Source: Flammeovirga agarivorans (GTDB taxonomy: Bacteria; Bacteroidota; Bacteroidia; Cytophagales; Flammeovirgaceae). From it: a stretch of 64,000 bases of DNA. Every line of letters starts with the position of its first letter. Positions within the stretch are counted from its first letter, which is position 1. The stretch is from positions 124,001 through 188,000 of the forward strand of contig NZ_JABAIL010000002.1 in assembly GCF_012641475.1 (NCBI RefSeq). The letters are read 5' to 3'. Shown here one piece after another: positions 53,117 through 63,347 of this stretch. The notes under the pieces were generated by a model. The model made no database searches, was not told where the DNA came from, and was given only the letters and a program-made list of their open reading frames with translations. The position numbers were made by a program, and so were the translations under genes.

Positions 53117-56100
53117 CTATTTTGTAATTACCAATTTTAAAGCATTTCCAATTTTATCTCCATCGTGAATATGTCGAATCACATATATACCTGTAGGGAA
53201 ACGATCTAGATCAATAGAATAATTGTTTCCAGAGAAAGCACCTTCGGCTACTTTTTTACCATTTATATCTGATAAAATCCACTCACAATTTTGCAACAAT
53301 GATGGGGCAGAAACTTTAACAGACTGACTTGCTGGGTTTGGATACAGTGACCAACCTTCTAAATCATCTGATATTGAGGTAACATTTTTTGGATCAGTTG
53401 ATACTAGATCAGAAACACTTACTCTTATAGCCTGATAAATTTCTCTTGAGATATTATCCTGAACTAGTGCGATTACTTCTGCCTGATCAGTACTATAAAC
53501 TTGTGGATTATCCCATGCTACAGTAAATGTTTCGGTACTTCCATTTTCCCAACTTCTACCTACAAAACTTGTCCCTTCAGAACCAGGAGCTGGACTCATA
53601 GATTTCATAACATCTTTATGAGTTAAGAAGCCCTCTGAAGTTTCGATACCATTAATCTCTCTTTCAACAGTGATTAAATGTACTACAATCTCAACTTCAT
53701 CAGAAGAGAAGGCCTTGTTAGCCGTAACACTTACTTCAATCTCATCTTCACCACCTACATCCGGCAATTGGATAGAAATATCGAATTCAGGATCCAATAA
53801 TATTCTAGACATGATCGGATTGATATGATTATTGTTCTGTACAAAATCAAAAGTATAACCTAAGAATGCGTTACCATCAACAATAGTAGTTGGAGCATCT
53901 GAAATACCATATTGGAAAGTACGTCCAGATGGCGGTTCTGGATTATCCAAGTTCAATGAATCAGACAATCCATCTTGTTTCACATGATAATTAATAGAGA
54001 TTACATCAAGTGCTAATGGATTCATTAACGAATCTAATGTGACCATATTACTATTAATTGATGCTTCTCCTGCATTCGTCATGGTCTCTATAACAACAGA
54101 TTTATGACGATTTCCAATATAGAAGTTGTCGATCATAACACCTTCATCTTCCAAATCTGAGTTAGATCTAAAGGCAAATCTAAACCTTAGGTGTTCCTCA
54201 CCAATAAATTGGTCTAAACTATGTCGAATAGATAAAGAATTATTAAATATACCGCCATCTTCAGTGGCTGAACCCGTCCAACCAATTGGATCTGGAGCTT
54301 CAGAAGTTGAAGATTGGTTACCAGGGTTTGATCGAATGTTACTACTATTATACCAATTGATAGGATCTGAAACAGCTCCAAGAACTAACCATGTTTGTCC
54401 TGAGTCCAATGAATACTGAAGTACAACACCATCGGCTCCTGTTTCAGCATCTAATTGCATATCAAATGTCATCATTGGTCTACTTAAACCGCTAAGATCA
54501 AAAGAAGGTGTATGTAAATACGACTCCTCATTGATATTGTAATTTGATGTCAAATCTGTCACCCAAGCATTAGAAGTTGATGTTAGGTTTTCACCTGTTG
54601 CCATACCATATTCCCAACTATAATCATCTCCACGAGGCACCCAATCACCATCATCTAAATTGAAATTTTGGATATATTCATCATCTTCAGATGTTAAGAA
54701 AACTCTTGGAAGAACATATACGCTTTCAGTTAATACTCTAGAACAACCTCTTGTTGTATTTACTGTTAATGTAACATCGTAAACACCTGGAGAAGAATAT
54801 CTATAAGATGTACTACCATCCGTTGCTCCACTCGCTGAAGTTATGATTTCAGAATTACCATCACCGAAATCCCAATCCCATGAATCAATAGTATCTCTTT
54901 CTGCAGGTGCTGACATATCGGTAAACAACATGTTGGCATCAAATTCAGAAACTAACCATTCATATTCAACAGTTGGAGGTGAACCTATAAATATATTTTT
55001 AGTAGTAGAAATATTGGTACATCCTTGACTGGTTTCTACTGTTAATGTAACCGTTTTATCTCCAGGAGTCGCAAAGTCATGAGTATAAACACTTGCCTGA
55101 TCAGGATCAGTAAGAACTACTACCCCATCTACTCCAAAATTATAAGTCCAAGATACAATAGTAGTTGTATCACCAATCGTTGTTAAATCTGTAAACTCTA
55201 CTTGTTGTGTATTACAGAACACTTGTGATGAGAAATCAACTTCTGGCACATCCACAATATTGAATGTATAATCAATTGAATCCTGACAATTATTATCGTT
55301 TGTATAAATATATCTAACCGTATGACTACCTAGTGGTGAGTCTTCCATATCGATATTAAACGTACTACCAGATTGGTTAACAACTGCACCAGTAGGAGAA
55401 ATAAAGTTACCTCCAGCTGGCGTACCTGTCATACCTACATTACCAACACTCTTACAATATGTAGTTTCTTCAGTTAATGAACCTACAATACTTAAGGTAG
55501 GTAGTGGATGCACTACAATTGTCACTTCTCTTGCAGGTCCCTCACAACCTAGGTGTGAATCGGTCACATAAAATAGGTGTGTTTCCTCTGTAGTAACTAC
55601 TGTAGAAATTGAAGGAGTATATGTTAGCGCTGTGGATACAGGATTCACTCTATCATCAGCAGTATACCATCTTACATCATTATCAACCGACCCTGTAACT
55701 GCTAAAGCCGAAACGGTTTCGCCTGAACAATAGCTCATATCTCCAATTACCGTAGGTTCATCTGGCTTTTTATTAATGACCAAAGTAATCTCAGTTGTAT
55801 CACTCTCACAACCATTCTGTATTTGTGTTACATAATACTTTTGAGTGTAATCATTGGATGCATTGGGATCAATTGGTGTATATGATGTGCTAGATGATAT
55901 GACCGTCGTTAAAGAAGGATCGTTATACCATCTAATATTCGATCCAGATGTAACATTAATAGCATTTATCGTTTCTCCAGAACAATAGATCGGATTGATA
56001 TTATCCACTGTTGGTTTTGCTGGAGTAGGATAAACAGGAATATCAACTTTAGTGGCTAAAGAAGTACAACCTCCTGAAGTTTGAACCACCCAGAAGTTTA

Positions 56101-59100
56101 ATGTATCGTAAGTTGCAAAACTTGGTGCGTCTCTCATCGGATCAAACACCTGCGATGTCGACTCCACATATAATGGATCTAAACTTTCATCTGAATACCA
56201 AGTATATGTAGCTCCTACCTCACCAGTTGCTGTGATAGATTGCAATGGATCTCCTTCACAATAAGGAGTTATTGCACTAATACTTGGAGATGCAGGCAAT
56301 GCGGTAATAACAACATCAATTTGAGTTACATCACTTTCACACCCATCTAATGAAGTACTTGTAGCATAAAAACTCACTGTGGAATCATTCACTACATTGG
56401 TATCAAAAGATGGCGTATAGGTTGTAGTACCTGTAACTAATGCTCCACCTGATTTGTCTGCACTTGCATACCAATTTACATCACTACCTGTGGATACACT
56501 TAATTGAGGTAAAGCCCCTCCTGAACATACCTGAGGTACCGAGTTAGCAGTTGGAGCATCCGGTGTTTTATTGATATCTATCGTTAAAACTGAATAAGGG
56601 CCTTCGCAACCATTTATAGTTTCTGTAACATAATAACTTACCGTAGAATCATTTGAAACGTTTGTATTCAATACAGGAGTAAATGTATCTCCTAAACCTA
56701 CAGGTGTTCCTAATGCACTTGAAGTATACCATTTAATATTTTGTCCTGCTGAAGCAACAGATAGTGCTGTTACTGTTTCACCTGAACAATACTCCGTATC
56801 GTTGGCTATTGATAACGATGGTGCAAGTGGTTTAGCATAAATCATAATATGCACTTGCAAAGTATCACTGGTACATGTCTCCACATTTGTTTGTCTCACA
56901 TAGTATGTAACAACAGAATCTGAAGTGATCGAAGGAGCATCACTAGGTTCAAGGATATTACTTGTACTAGAAACTAAAGTTAGATCAGAATCAGAATACC
57001 AAGTAAACTGTGCACCTGACTCCCCTGTTACTTGAATATCGGCTAAGTCTGTATCATCAGAACAGTAAGAAGGGATTGTAGATACTAATGTTGGTTTTTC
57101 TGGTAATGGTCTCACATAAATAGTATCCTTTATACTTAAATCACAACCTCTTGAGTTGCTATAAGTATATGTAAGAATGTGACGAGAATAATCTCCAGTA
57201 CTTGTCTCTCCTGCAGCAATAGCAGCAGTTTCTGGATCAAATGATGCCGTACCATCTGGATTACTCGTTAATCCACCCGTATCAATCGTAAATGAGCCAG
57301 ATCCTGAATATTGAGAGAAACCTTCCATTGGAGTGAAAATCACTTCCTCAACAGAAAAACATACAGAATCTGCATTGTTTGATGCGATAAATACTTCATC
57401 ATAACCAAATACATTTACAGTAGAGTCAACACTATTTTGACAGTTTGTTGTACCATCTGTATATGTAAAAGTGATTGTAAAATCTTCATCTTCATCATAT
57501 AATTCACCTCCTGCTAAAGAAGGATCAAATGTTGCTCGACCATTTCCAATATTTGTAATACCTGGGTTCCCTGAGAAAGTTCCTGAGGTCACATCCATAT
57601 CATCTACCTCACCCACCAAAGTGATCAATCCTTCGTCGAAACAGAAATTACCATCATCGGTTGGATCTAAATACCTGAAGCTGACATCGGGTAATTCGTT
57701 AATTTCGATTGTGATATCATCAGTTGCAGTACAACCATTCACATCACGATAAGTATATGTTAAAACATGACTCCCGGGAGTCATTGACGATGGCGATATT
57801 GTAATCTCATTATTTACAACAGGCCCGCTTCCAAGTTGAAATTCTCCATTTGTTGTCTGTAACGCTCCGTCAACATTTGCATTAATGGTAACATCAGCAT
57901 CTGTAACACAAAATGAAGGATCACTTAAATTAATTGAAGCTACATGTGTTTTGGTAATAGATACATCTTGAGTAATAGAGAAAGGTACACTTAATGCATC
58001 TGTGTAATTTGCAGTAACAGTAACTGTTTCTGTTACACCGTCTGCGGCCCCCATACTTAATGCATCTTCGGGAGTAAAGACATAATCACCTCCACTTGGA
58101 GCTACGCCTGGACCTGTAAAATCTACTAAAGTATATGGTGATGTACCAGGAAATGAAGACTCATCAGGAATATCCAATGTGATTGCAGACTCATCCTCAC
58201 AATACAATTGATCTAAGTTCATCACTGTTGATCCATCATATACTGTAAAAGATACAGGTACAACCTTTTCACAATCACCATATGTAATATGATAATCAAT
58301 AGTATGGCTACCCACTCCTGCAATATTTGGATAAAATGAATTATTACCCGCACCTTCTCCTAAAGTAATAACACCTGGTCCAGAACAGTAAAAACCTTCC
58401 CCTGAAACTAAACCTGTCACACTCAACGCAATTGCAGTTGAAGTTTGATCGGAATAATTGGTTGTCGATGGAGTTAATGCATAACCTGATGGTTCACTAG
58501 GAACTGAAATCATAATTGGAGATGAAGTATGACTACACTCTCCAGAAGTAACTACTCTTCTTATTTGGTAATTACCTGAAGTTGAAACAGAAGCATTATA
58601 ATAACTCTGAGACGTTTCACCAGAAATATCGGTAAAAGACCCCATTCCAATTCTTTGCTGCCACTGATAAGAATACCCTCCTGTACCTCCATTTGGAGCA
58701 GAACCAATAATAACTATAGGTTCGTTGATACAAATCGTTGCTCCACCAGACAAATTAGTTAATGTATTATCGGTGATGCTTGGAATAATATTTATTTCAA
58801 TTTCATTAGAAACAGATGTACAACCACTACTTGTTACAGTTCTTCTAAAAAGAATCGTACCTAAAGTATTGATTGCCGAACCATACGTCAAATCTGCTGA
58901 AGTACCTGCGTTCGACCAAGATGATCCATTATTTAAACTTATTTCCCATTGATAAGAATATGTTCCTGTACCTCCAGTTGGAGTTTGAGCAGTAAGTGAA
59001 ATTGCATTCGCAGCCACCGAGTTACAATACTCATCATCCGAAGGAGTATCAACAATATTATTGGCTATATCATCATTAACAGTGATTGAAATAACATTAG

Positions 59101-61891
59101 AATAACCTGAGATACCCTCACTTGTTACTTTTCTTCTATAATTATATGTCCCTGATGTTAGCACTTCATTCTCGGTGAAATTAATACCTGAGCTTGTCAA
59201 TGATGCATATGGACCAGAATTTTTACTTCTTTCCCAATCATATGAATAGGATCCAGATCCACCACCCACAGCAGTACCTGTAATCGTATACCCTGTATTT
59301 TCACCATCACAATAATTAGTAGTTGCTGGTGCTGTAATAGTGCTTGATAAGTTTGGAAATACTGTCACGCTACTAGCATCATTAGTTGACGTAACCGCAG
59401 AAGCTGTGTTACCGGCAATATCTTGAGCTGCAATTGAGAACGAGATTGGAGAATAAGATGAACCTCCAGTAACGGACATTGTTTTTACCACTGAATAATT
59501 CAGACCTGAAACAGAAGCAGCTATCGATGATCCATCTAGGGTTGCTGAAAAAGGGCTTACTAATGTTTCATCTGAGGTAAATGAAAGAGTAACATCATCA
59601 TTATTCTCAGCTAATGACGTTGAAATACCATTATCAGAGCTTATCGACACCGCTGACAATGAAGGTGGTGTAGTATCGATAGTGATACTTTCCGTTTCTA
59701 CTGCACCTTGGTTACCATAAATATCCTCTACATAAGCAGAAAGTGTATGTGTATTATCACTTAATGCTGAAAGTAATGTAATGTCTAAACTTGCCAGTGA
59801 AGTCGCTACTCTTGCTACTTCCCCATCAATATTACTAGAAATAATGACTTCTGGGGTATCACCATTTGGAACACCTGTTAATTCAAATTCAGGTGTTGTA
59901 TTATTAGTTATTTTATCTGAATTAGAAGATCCGCTGTCTGAAGTACTTTTTAATGTAAAAGTAGCTGGAGCAGAAATAGAGGTGTTGTTCTTAATATCCA
60001 CAAGAACTGCAGCTGGAGAAGATGATTCATTTCCAGCATCATCAATTGCTTTTGCAGTAAAGGAAGTATTACCATTTGCAATTACTGATGTTGTTATACT
60101 ATTTGTTCCTGTACAGAAAACATTGCCAACTGGAGAACCTGAAACATATATTCTAATTGTTGACCCTACATCTCCGGTAACTATAAATGTTGGTGTGTTA
60201 TCACTGGTTCTAGAATCCATATTATTCCTTCCCAAGTCCGAGCTACTATGATCAAAAGCAAGTGTAGGTACAGAAGGAGCTGTTCTATCTATTTCAAGAT
60301 CAACTGTTGTGTTTCCACTCACATTACCGTAAACATCTTCTAAATAGAAAGTTAATCTATGGTTGCCTTCTTGAAGGGTTGACAACATAAAGGATTGGTT
60401 AGCTGAAGAAATACTTCCTCCACCAACATTTCCATCCAAATTACTTGTCACGACAAGTGTATTTGCTGCACTTGGGAACACACAATTGAATGTAGGGGTG
60501 TTGATATTTGTAATAAAATCCCCTCCTAACCCCGAATCAGAGGCACCATCTAATGCAACACTTGTGATATTTGATAAAGCTGAATTATTAAAATCAACTG
60601 CTACAATATCTGATGCTGTAGAAACATTACCTGCTGAATCTGTTGCGGTAACTGTATAATTATATGTATTAGCCGATGTTAAGGCTGTATTTGTAGTAAT
60701 ACTTGTAGTTCCTGTACTTTTAATAGTCCCAACATTTGAACTCCCTTCCAATAAAGTGATTAGTGAATTGATCTCGGCATCCGTTGAGAATGATGGAGAA
60801 GATTCTCTTGTTCTTAAATCAGAATCACTAGACCCTGTGTCTGTTGTTAAACTCAAGCTTGGTTTCTCCGGAGCATCCGTATCAATAATTACTCTGGTTA
60901 ATGGATCTGACGCATCTCCTTCATTACCTGCTAAGTCTTCGATATGTGCTGTTAATTCATGTTCTCCATCACTAAGAGCGCTTAAAGTAATATCTTGATC
61001 AGTACCTGAAGTCGATACTCTTGCAACTTCACCATCAATATTACTCGTGATCACAATTTGACTACCTGATACATGATCTATATTATCTACATTAATAGTT
61101 GGTGTTGTATTATTTGTTACCTTATCATTAGATAATGGACCTGTATCATTTGTCGAGTTTGCTAAAAAGGTAGGCTCATCTGGCATAGCAGGGTCAGTTA
61201 GATCGATAGTTACTGCAATTGGTGTTGATGTGTAAGACAATCTTCCATCAGTATCAATACTATAGGCAAAGATATCATGATCCCCTTCTGCTAAAGAGGT
61301 TGTCACAATTAAATCCACTCCTCCTGTTGCAACTGTACTACCAATCGTTGTAGTCCCATTTTTTATATAAATTGTTTCTCCTGATGTCGCCGTTGCAGTA
61401 AATACCAAGCGATCTAAGCTTGTAATTTTATCTGTATTTGATGAACCTAAATCTGCTGTTGGACTTAATGCGTTCGAAACAACTGGAGACTCATCACCTT
61501 CTGTAATGTCAATTTCATATTCCTCTGAATCCTCATCTAGGCCATCTCCAGAATAATTTACTCTATAATCTAAACCATCTTCATATTCTCCTGCTAAGAA
61601 GATATAAACATCATAGTCCGTATTTACCGTTTCTTGAACAAGAAAAATTTCAATATTGGTATTTGAAATAGCAGTCCATCCACCATCATCTTTTTCTACA
61701 GTAAAATCTGATGTAGTAGGATTAAGTCCTGATCCATGAAGTTCATAAGCAAGAACTGCTGAACTTGTTTTTTTAGGTCCAGAAATGATTCTATCAAAGC
61801 TTGAAACTGATTGAGCATATAGTGAACCACTCAAAAAATAAAAAATAAAAACAAGCGAAAATTTAAATATTTGGGAGTAGTATTTATTCAT
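53117..61891 (-). CDS. Giant multi-domain T9SS-secreted surface protein
   Basis: The 2924-residue protein begins with a signal peptide (to about residue 27). Blocks in order: seven Ig-like repeats (about 140-845, marker SDSGSSNSDKITNNTTP); three GGxGxYSYQW repeats (about 860-1130); Cys-rich modules with FTFTYTDG-type strands (about 1220-1600); six CSGETV...WY modules (about 1610-2150); and two PKD-like domains (about 2230-2410, including DWDFGDGNSE). Next is a MAM-like module (about 2425-2590) and an Omp28-like stretch (about 2600-2710). The C-terminal T9SS type A sorting domain (WSLYPNPASQ to ALKLVITK) covers about 2847-2924. It is likely a surface adhesin or matrix protein. Confidence 0.88.
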   Translation of the reverse strand: MNKYYSQIFKFSLVFIFYFLSGSLYAQSVSSFDRIISGPKKTSSAVLAYELHGSGLNPTTSDFTVEKDDGGWTAISNTNIEIFLVQETVNTDYDVYIFLAGEYEDGLDYRVNYSGDGLDEDSEEYEIDITEGDESPVVSNALSPTADLGSSNTDKITSLDRLVFTATATSGETIYIKNGTTTIGSTVATGGVDLIVTTSLAEGDHDIFAYSIDTDGRLSYTSTPIAVTIDLTDPAMPDEPTFLANSTNDTGPLSNDKVTNNTTPTINVDNIDHVSGSQIVITSNIDGEVARVSTSGTDQDITLSALSDGEHELTAHIEDLAGNEGDASDPLTRVIIDTDAPEKPSLSLTTDTGSSDSDLRTRESSPSFSTDAEINSLITLLEGSSNVGTIKSTGTTSITTNTALTSANTYNYTVTATDSAGNVSTASDIVAVDFNNSALSNITSVALDGASDSGLGGDFITNINTPTFNCVFPSAANTLVVTSNLDGNVGGGSISSANQSFMLSTLQEGNHRLTFYLEDVYGNVSGNTTVDLEIDRTAPSVPTLAFDHSSSDLGRNNMDSRTSDNTPTFIVTGDVGSTIRIYVSGSPVGNVFCTGTNSITTSVIANGNTSFTAKAIDDAGNESSSPAAVLVDIKNNTSISAPATFTLKSTSDSGSSNSDKITNNTTPEFELTGVPNGDTPEVIISSNIDGEVARVATSLASLDITLLSALSDNTHTLSAYVEDIYGNQGAVETESITIDTTPPSLSAVSISSDNGISTSLAENNDDVTLSFTSDETLVSPFSATLDGSSIAASVSGLNYSVVKTMSVTGGSSYSPISFSIAAQDIAGNTASAVTSTNDASSVTVFPNLSSTITAPATTNYCDGENTGYTITGTAVGGGSGSYSYDWERSKNSGPYASLTSSGINFTENEVLTSGTYNYRRKVTSEGISGYSNVISITVNDDIANNIVDTPSDDEYCNSVAANAISLTAQTPTGGTGTYSYQWEISLNNGSSWSNAGTSADLTYGSAINTLGTILFRRTVTSSGCTSVSNEIEINIIPSITDNTLTNLSGGATICINEPIVIIGSAPNGGTGGYSYQWQQRIGMGSFTDISGETSQSYYNASVSTSGNYQIRRVVTSGECSHTSSPIMISVPSEPSGYALTPSTTNYSDQTSTAIALSVTGLVSGEGFYCSGPGVITLGEGAGNNSFYPNIAGVGSHTIDYHITYGDCEKVVPVSFTVYDGSTVMNLDQLYCEDESAITLDIPDESSFPGTSPYTLVDFTGPGVAPSGGDYVFTPEDALSMGAADGVTETVTVTANYTDALSVPFSITQDVSITKTHVASINLSDPSFCVTDADVTINANVDGALQTTNGEFQLGSGPVVNNEITISPSSMTPGSHVLTYTYRDVNGCTATDDITIEINELPDVSFRYLDPTDDGNFCFDEGLITLVGEVDDMDVTSGTFSGNPGITNIGNGRATFDPSLAGGELYDEDEDFTITFTYTDGTTNCQNSVDSTVNVFGYDEVFIASNNADSVCFSVEEVIFTPMEGFSQYSGSGSFTIDTGGLTSNPDGTASFDPETAAIAAGETSTGDYSRHILTYTYSNSRGCDLSIKDTIYVRPLPEKPTLVSTIPSYCSDDTDLADIQVTGESGAQFTWYSDSDLTLVSSTSNILEPSDAPSITSDSVVTYYVRQTNVETCTSDTLQVHIMIYAKPLAPSLSIANDTEYCSGETVTALSVASAGQNIKWYTSSALGTPVGLGDTFTPVLNTNVSNDSTVSYYVTETINGCEGPYSVLTIDINKTPDAPTANSVPQVCSGGALPQLSVSTGSDVNWYASADKSGGALVTGTTTYTPSFDTNVVNDSTVSFYATSTSLDGCESDVTQIDVVITALPASPSISAITPYCEGDPLQSITATGEVGATYTWYSDESLDPLYVESTSQVFDPMRDAPSFATYDTLNFWVVQTSGGCTSLATKVDIPVYPTPAKPTVDNINPIYCSGETINAINVTSGSNIRWYNDPSLTTVISSSTSYTPIDPNASNDYTQKYYVTQIQNGCESDTTEITLVINKKPDEPTVIGDMSYCSGETVSALAVTGSVDNDVRWYTADDRVNPVSTALTYTPSISTVVTTEETHLFYVTDSHLGCEGPAREVTIVVHPLPTLSIVGSLTEETTYCKSVGNVGMTGTPAGGNFISPTGAVVNQSGSTFNIDMEDSPLGSHTVRYIYTNDNNCQDSIDYTFNIVDVPEVDFSSQVFCNTQQVEFTDLTTIGDTTTIVSWTYNFGVDGVVVLTDPDQASVYTHDFATPGDKTVTLTVETSQGCTNISTTKNIFIGSPPTVEYEWLVSEFDANMLFTDMSAPAERDTIDSWDWDFGDGNSEIITSASGATDGSTSYRYSSPGVYDVTLTVNTTRGCSRVLTESVYVLPRVFLTSEDDEYIQNFNLDDGDWVPRGDDYSWEYGMATGENLTSTSNAWVTDLTSNYNINEESYLHTPSFDLSGLSRPMMTFDMQLDAETGADGVVLQYSLDSGQTWLVLGAVSDPINWYNSSNIRSNPGNQSSTSEAPDPIGWTGSATEDGGIFNNSLSIRHSLDQFIGEEHLRFRFAFRSNSDLEDEGVMIDNFYIGNRHKSVVIETMTNAGEASINSNMVTLDSLMNPLALDVISINYHVKQDGLSDSLNLDNPEPPSGRTFQYGISDAPTTIVDGNAFLGYTFDFVQNNNHINPIMSRILLDPEFDISIQLPDVGGEDEIEVSVTANKAFSSDEVEIVVHLITVEREINGIETSEGFLTHKDVMKSMSPAPGSEGTSFVGRSWENGSTETFTVAWDNPQVYSTDQAEVIALVQDNISREIYQAIRVSVSDLVSTDPKNVTSISDDLEGWSLYPNPASQSVKVSAPSLLQNCEWILSDINGKKVAEGAFSGNNYSIDLDRFPTGIYVIRHIHDGDKIGNALKLVITK

Positions 61892-62104
61892 AGTAATAGT
61901 ATCAGCGACTTTTGAAATTCGTTAAAGCCTAATATGTGTTTAGTTTAAATGATGATAAGTATTCGATAGAACAAATAGATGATTACCTATAACCCTTAAA
62001 CTTATTAAACTTTATTAACTTTTAATAATTTACGTAAGTTTCAGGATATATGTTTATCATTTTAACAAAATTAGATGTAAGTATTTGTATTATTCTGATA
62101 TCAG

Positions 62105-63346
62105 TTAATTCTCAGTATTAGTAGGTATCTTCGATAAATTTCCATCAGAATCAGTCTTTAACAGACATATCTTTCTTGAATTACCAAAAACAGCTGAACC
62201 TACAACTAATATTGAACCATCATCTAAAATATTAATTTTTCTACCTTCATCATCTCCTTCAAATCCAAATTTCTTTGTCCAAATCAATTCGCCTTGGAAA
62301 GAAATTTTCATGATGAAAATGTTAAAATCTGCTCTACCTGAGTTTGTTTTACCTGTAATATATATCCCAGAAGGATGAATTTCCATATGATAACCTTGAT
62401 CAATACCTTCCTCTCCTATCGTTTGAAAAAGGGTTGGATCTCCATCCTGATCTAATTTCGAAATAATGATATCCATATTATTCTCAGAGTTTTCTTGAGA
62501 ACCCATTACATATCTATCACTGTTATAAGTTGTAATTTCATTACCTATTTCATTTTTAGCTGTCCCGTAATATTTATCCCAAACAGGTACTAAAAAAGAG
62601 TTCACTCGAACTGTTCTAATATCAGAAACAGGTACAGTTGCCCCTTGATCATTCACTTTATTGATGGTAACTGATCCAAATAAATAAAAATTACCATCTT
62701 CTCCTTCTACTACAGAAGCTCCGTAATCATCTAGGTTATCTTGAAAACCATTGATCCTTTCCAATTGTCTACCTGCAGATTCATCATATTTAATACTAAT
62801 CACATCCCAATCAGAGTTCGGAACACTAGGGTTTTCAAAGTTTCTCACCTCTCCTATTATTATAAATCCACCTTCTGTGATTTTTTCAATATCATTAAAT
62901 ACAGCTTGGTTAACATCTTTAGTTTCTGCTCTTACTTCTTGGAAAAGAGTAATTGAAGGTGTTTCTAAATTGATAGTGAAAAGAACTCCATATCTTTCTC
63001 CATCTACAGCCCTATTACCAAGCACAACAATTTCGTTATCTGATGTCTGAAGTAAACCTACAGCATCATCAATAATAAATGTTTGTGTCGAATCCTCTAC
63101 TAATTCCAAGGACCACATTTCATTTCCTGCTAGGTCTGTTTTGATCAATAAAATCGAAGTTAAATACGATGAAGACGATGTAGTCCCCAACAGTAACATA
63201 CCATCGTCTTGAACGAGTAAATCACGACCAATTTCTTCACCTTCCGTTCCATAAAACTTGATATATGTTTCTTCTGATGTATATGAATCTACCGTTTCAC
63301 AACCCATCAATAAAATTATCAGAAAATATGCTAATCGTTTGATCAT
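62105..63346 (-). CDS. Lipoprotein with beta-propeller-like repeats
   Basis: The 413-residue lipoprotein has a lipobox in ILLMGCETVD. The body contains repeated strands of the type GG-x-x-I-x-G, such as DDGMLLLGTTSSS, SDNEIVVLGNR, TEGGFIIIGEVRN, EDGNFYLFGSV, NSDRYVMGSQ, HPSGIYITGKTNSG and DDGSILVVGSA. These give about seven blades and resemble the SBBP/delta-60 propeller-type proteins. It is probably on the outer membrane, perhaps facing out. It follows a beta-barrel gene by 1 bp and precedes the giant T9SS gene (213 bp gap), suggesting a surface locus. The function is unknown. Confidence 0.78.
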   Translation of the reverse strand: MIKRLAYFLIILLMGCETVDSYTSEETYIKFYGTEGEEIGRDLLVQDDGMLLLGTTSSSSYLTSILLIKTDLAGNEMWSLELVEDSTQTFIIDDAVGLLQTSDNEIVVLGNRAVDGERYGVLFTINLETPSITLFQEVRAETKDVNQAVFNDIEKITEGGFIIIGEVRNFENPSVPNSDWDVISIKYDESAGRQLERINGFQDNLDDYGASVVEGEDGNFYLFGSVTINKVNDQGATVPVSDIRTVRVNSFLVPVWDKYYGTAKNEIGNEITTYNSDRYVMGSQENSENNMDIIISKLDQDGDPTLFQTIGEEGIDQGYHMEIHPSGIYITGKTNSGRADFNIFIMKISFQGELIWTKKFGFEGDDEGRKINILDDGSILVVGSAVFGNSRKICLLKTDSDGNLSKIPTNTEN

Positions 63347-63347
63347 G

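Noticed and set aside
59781-60251. 156-aa plus-strand frame inside the giant T9SS gene
   Set aside because: It is antisense to Ig-like repeats with strong coding pattern; long shadow frames are expected in this Ser/Thr-rich sequence.
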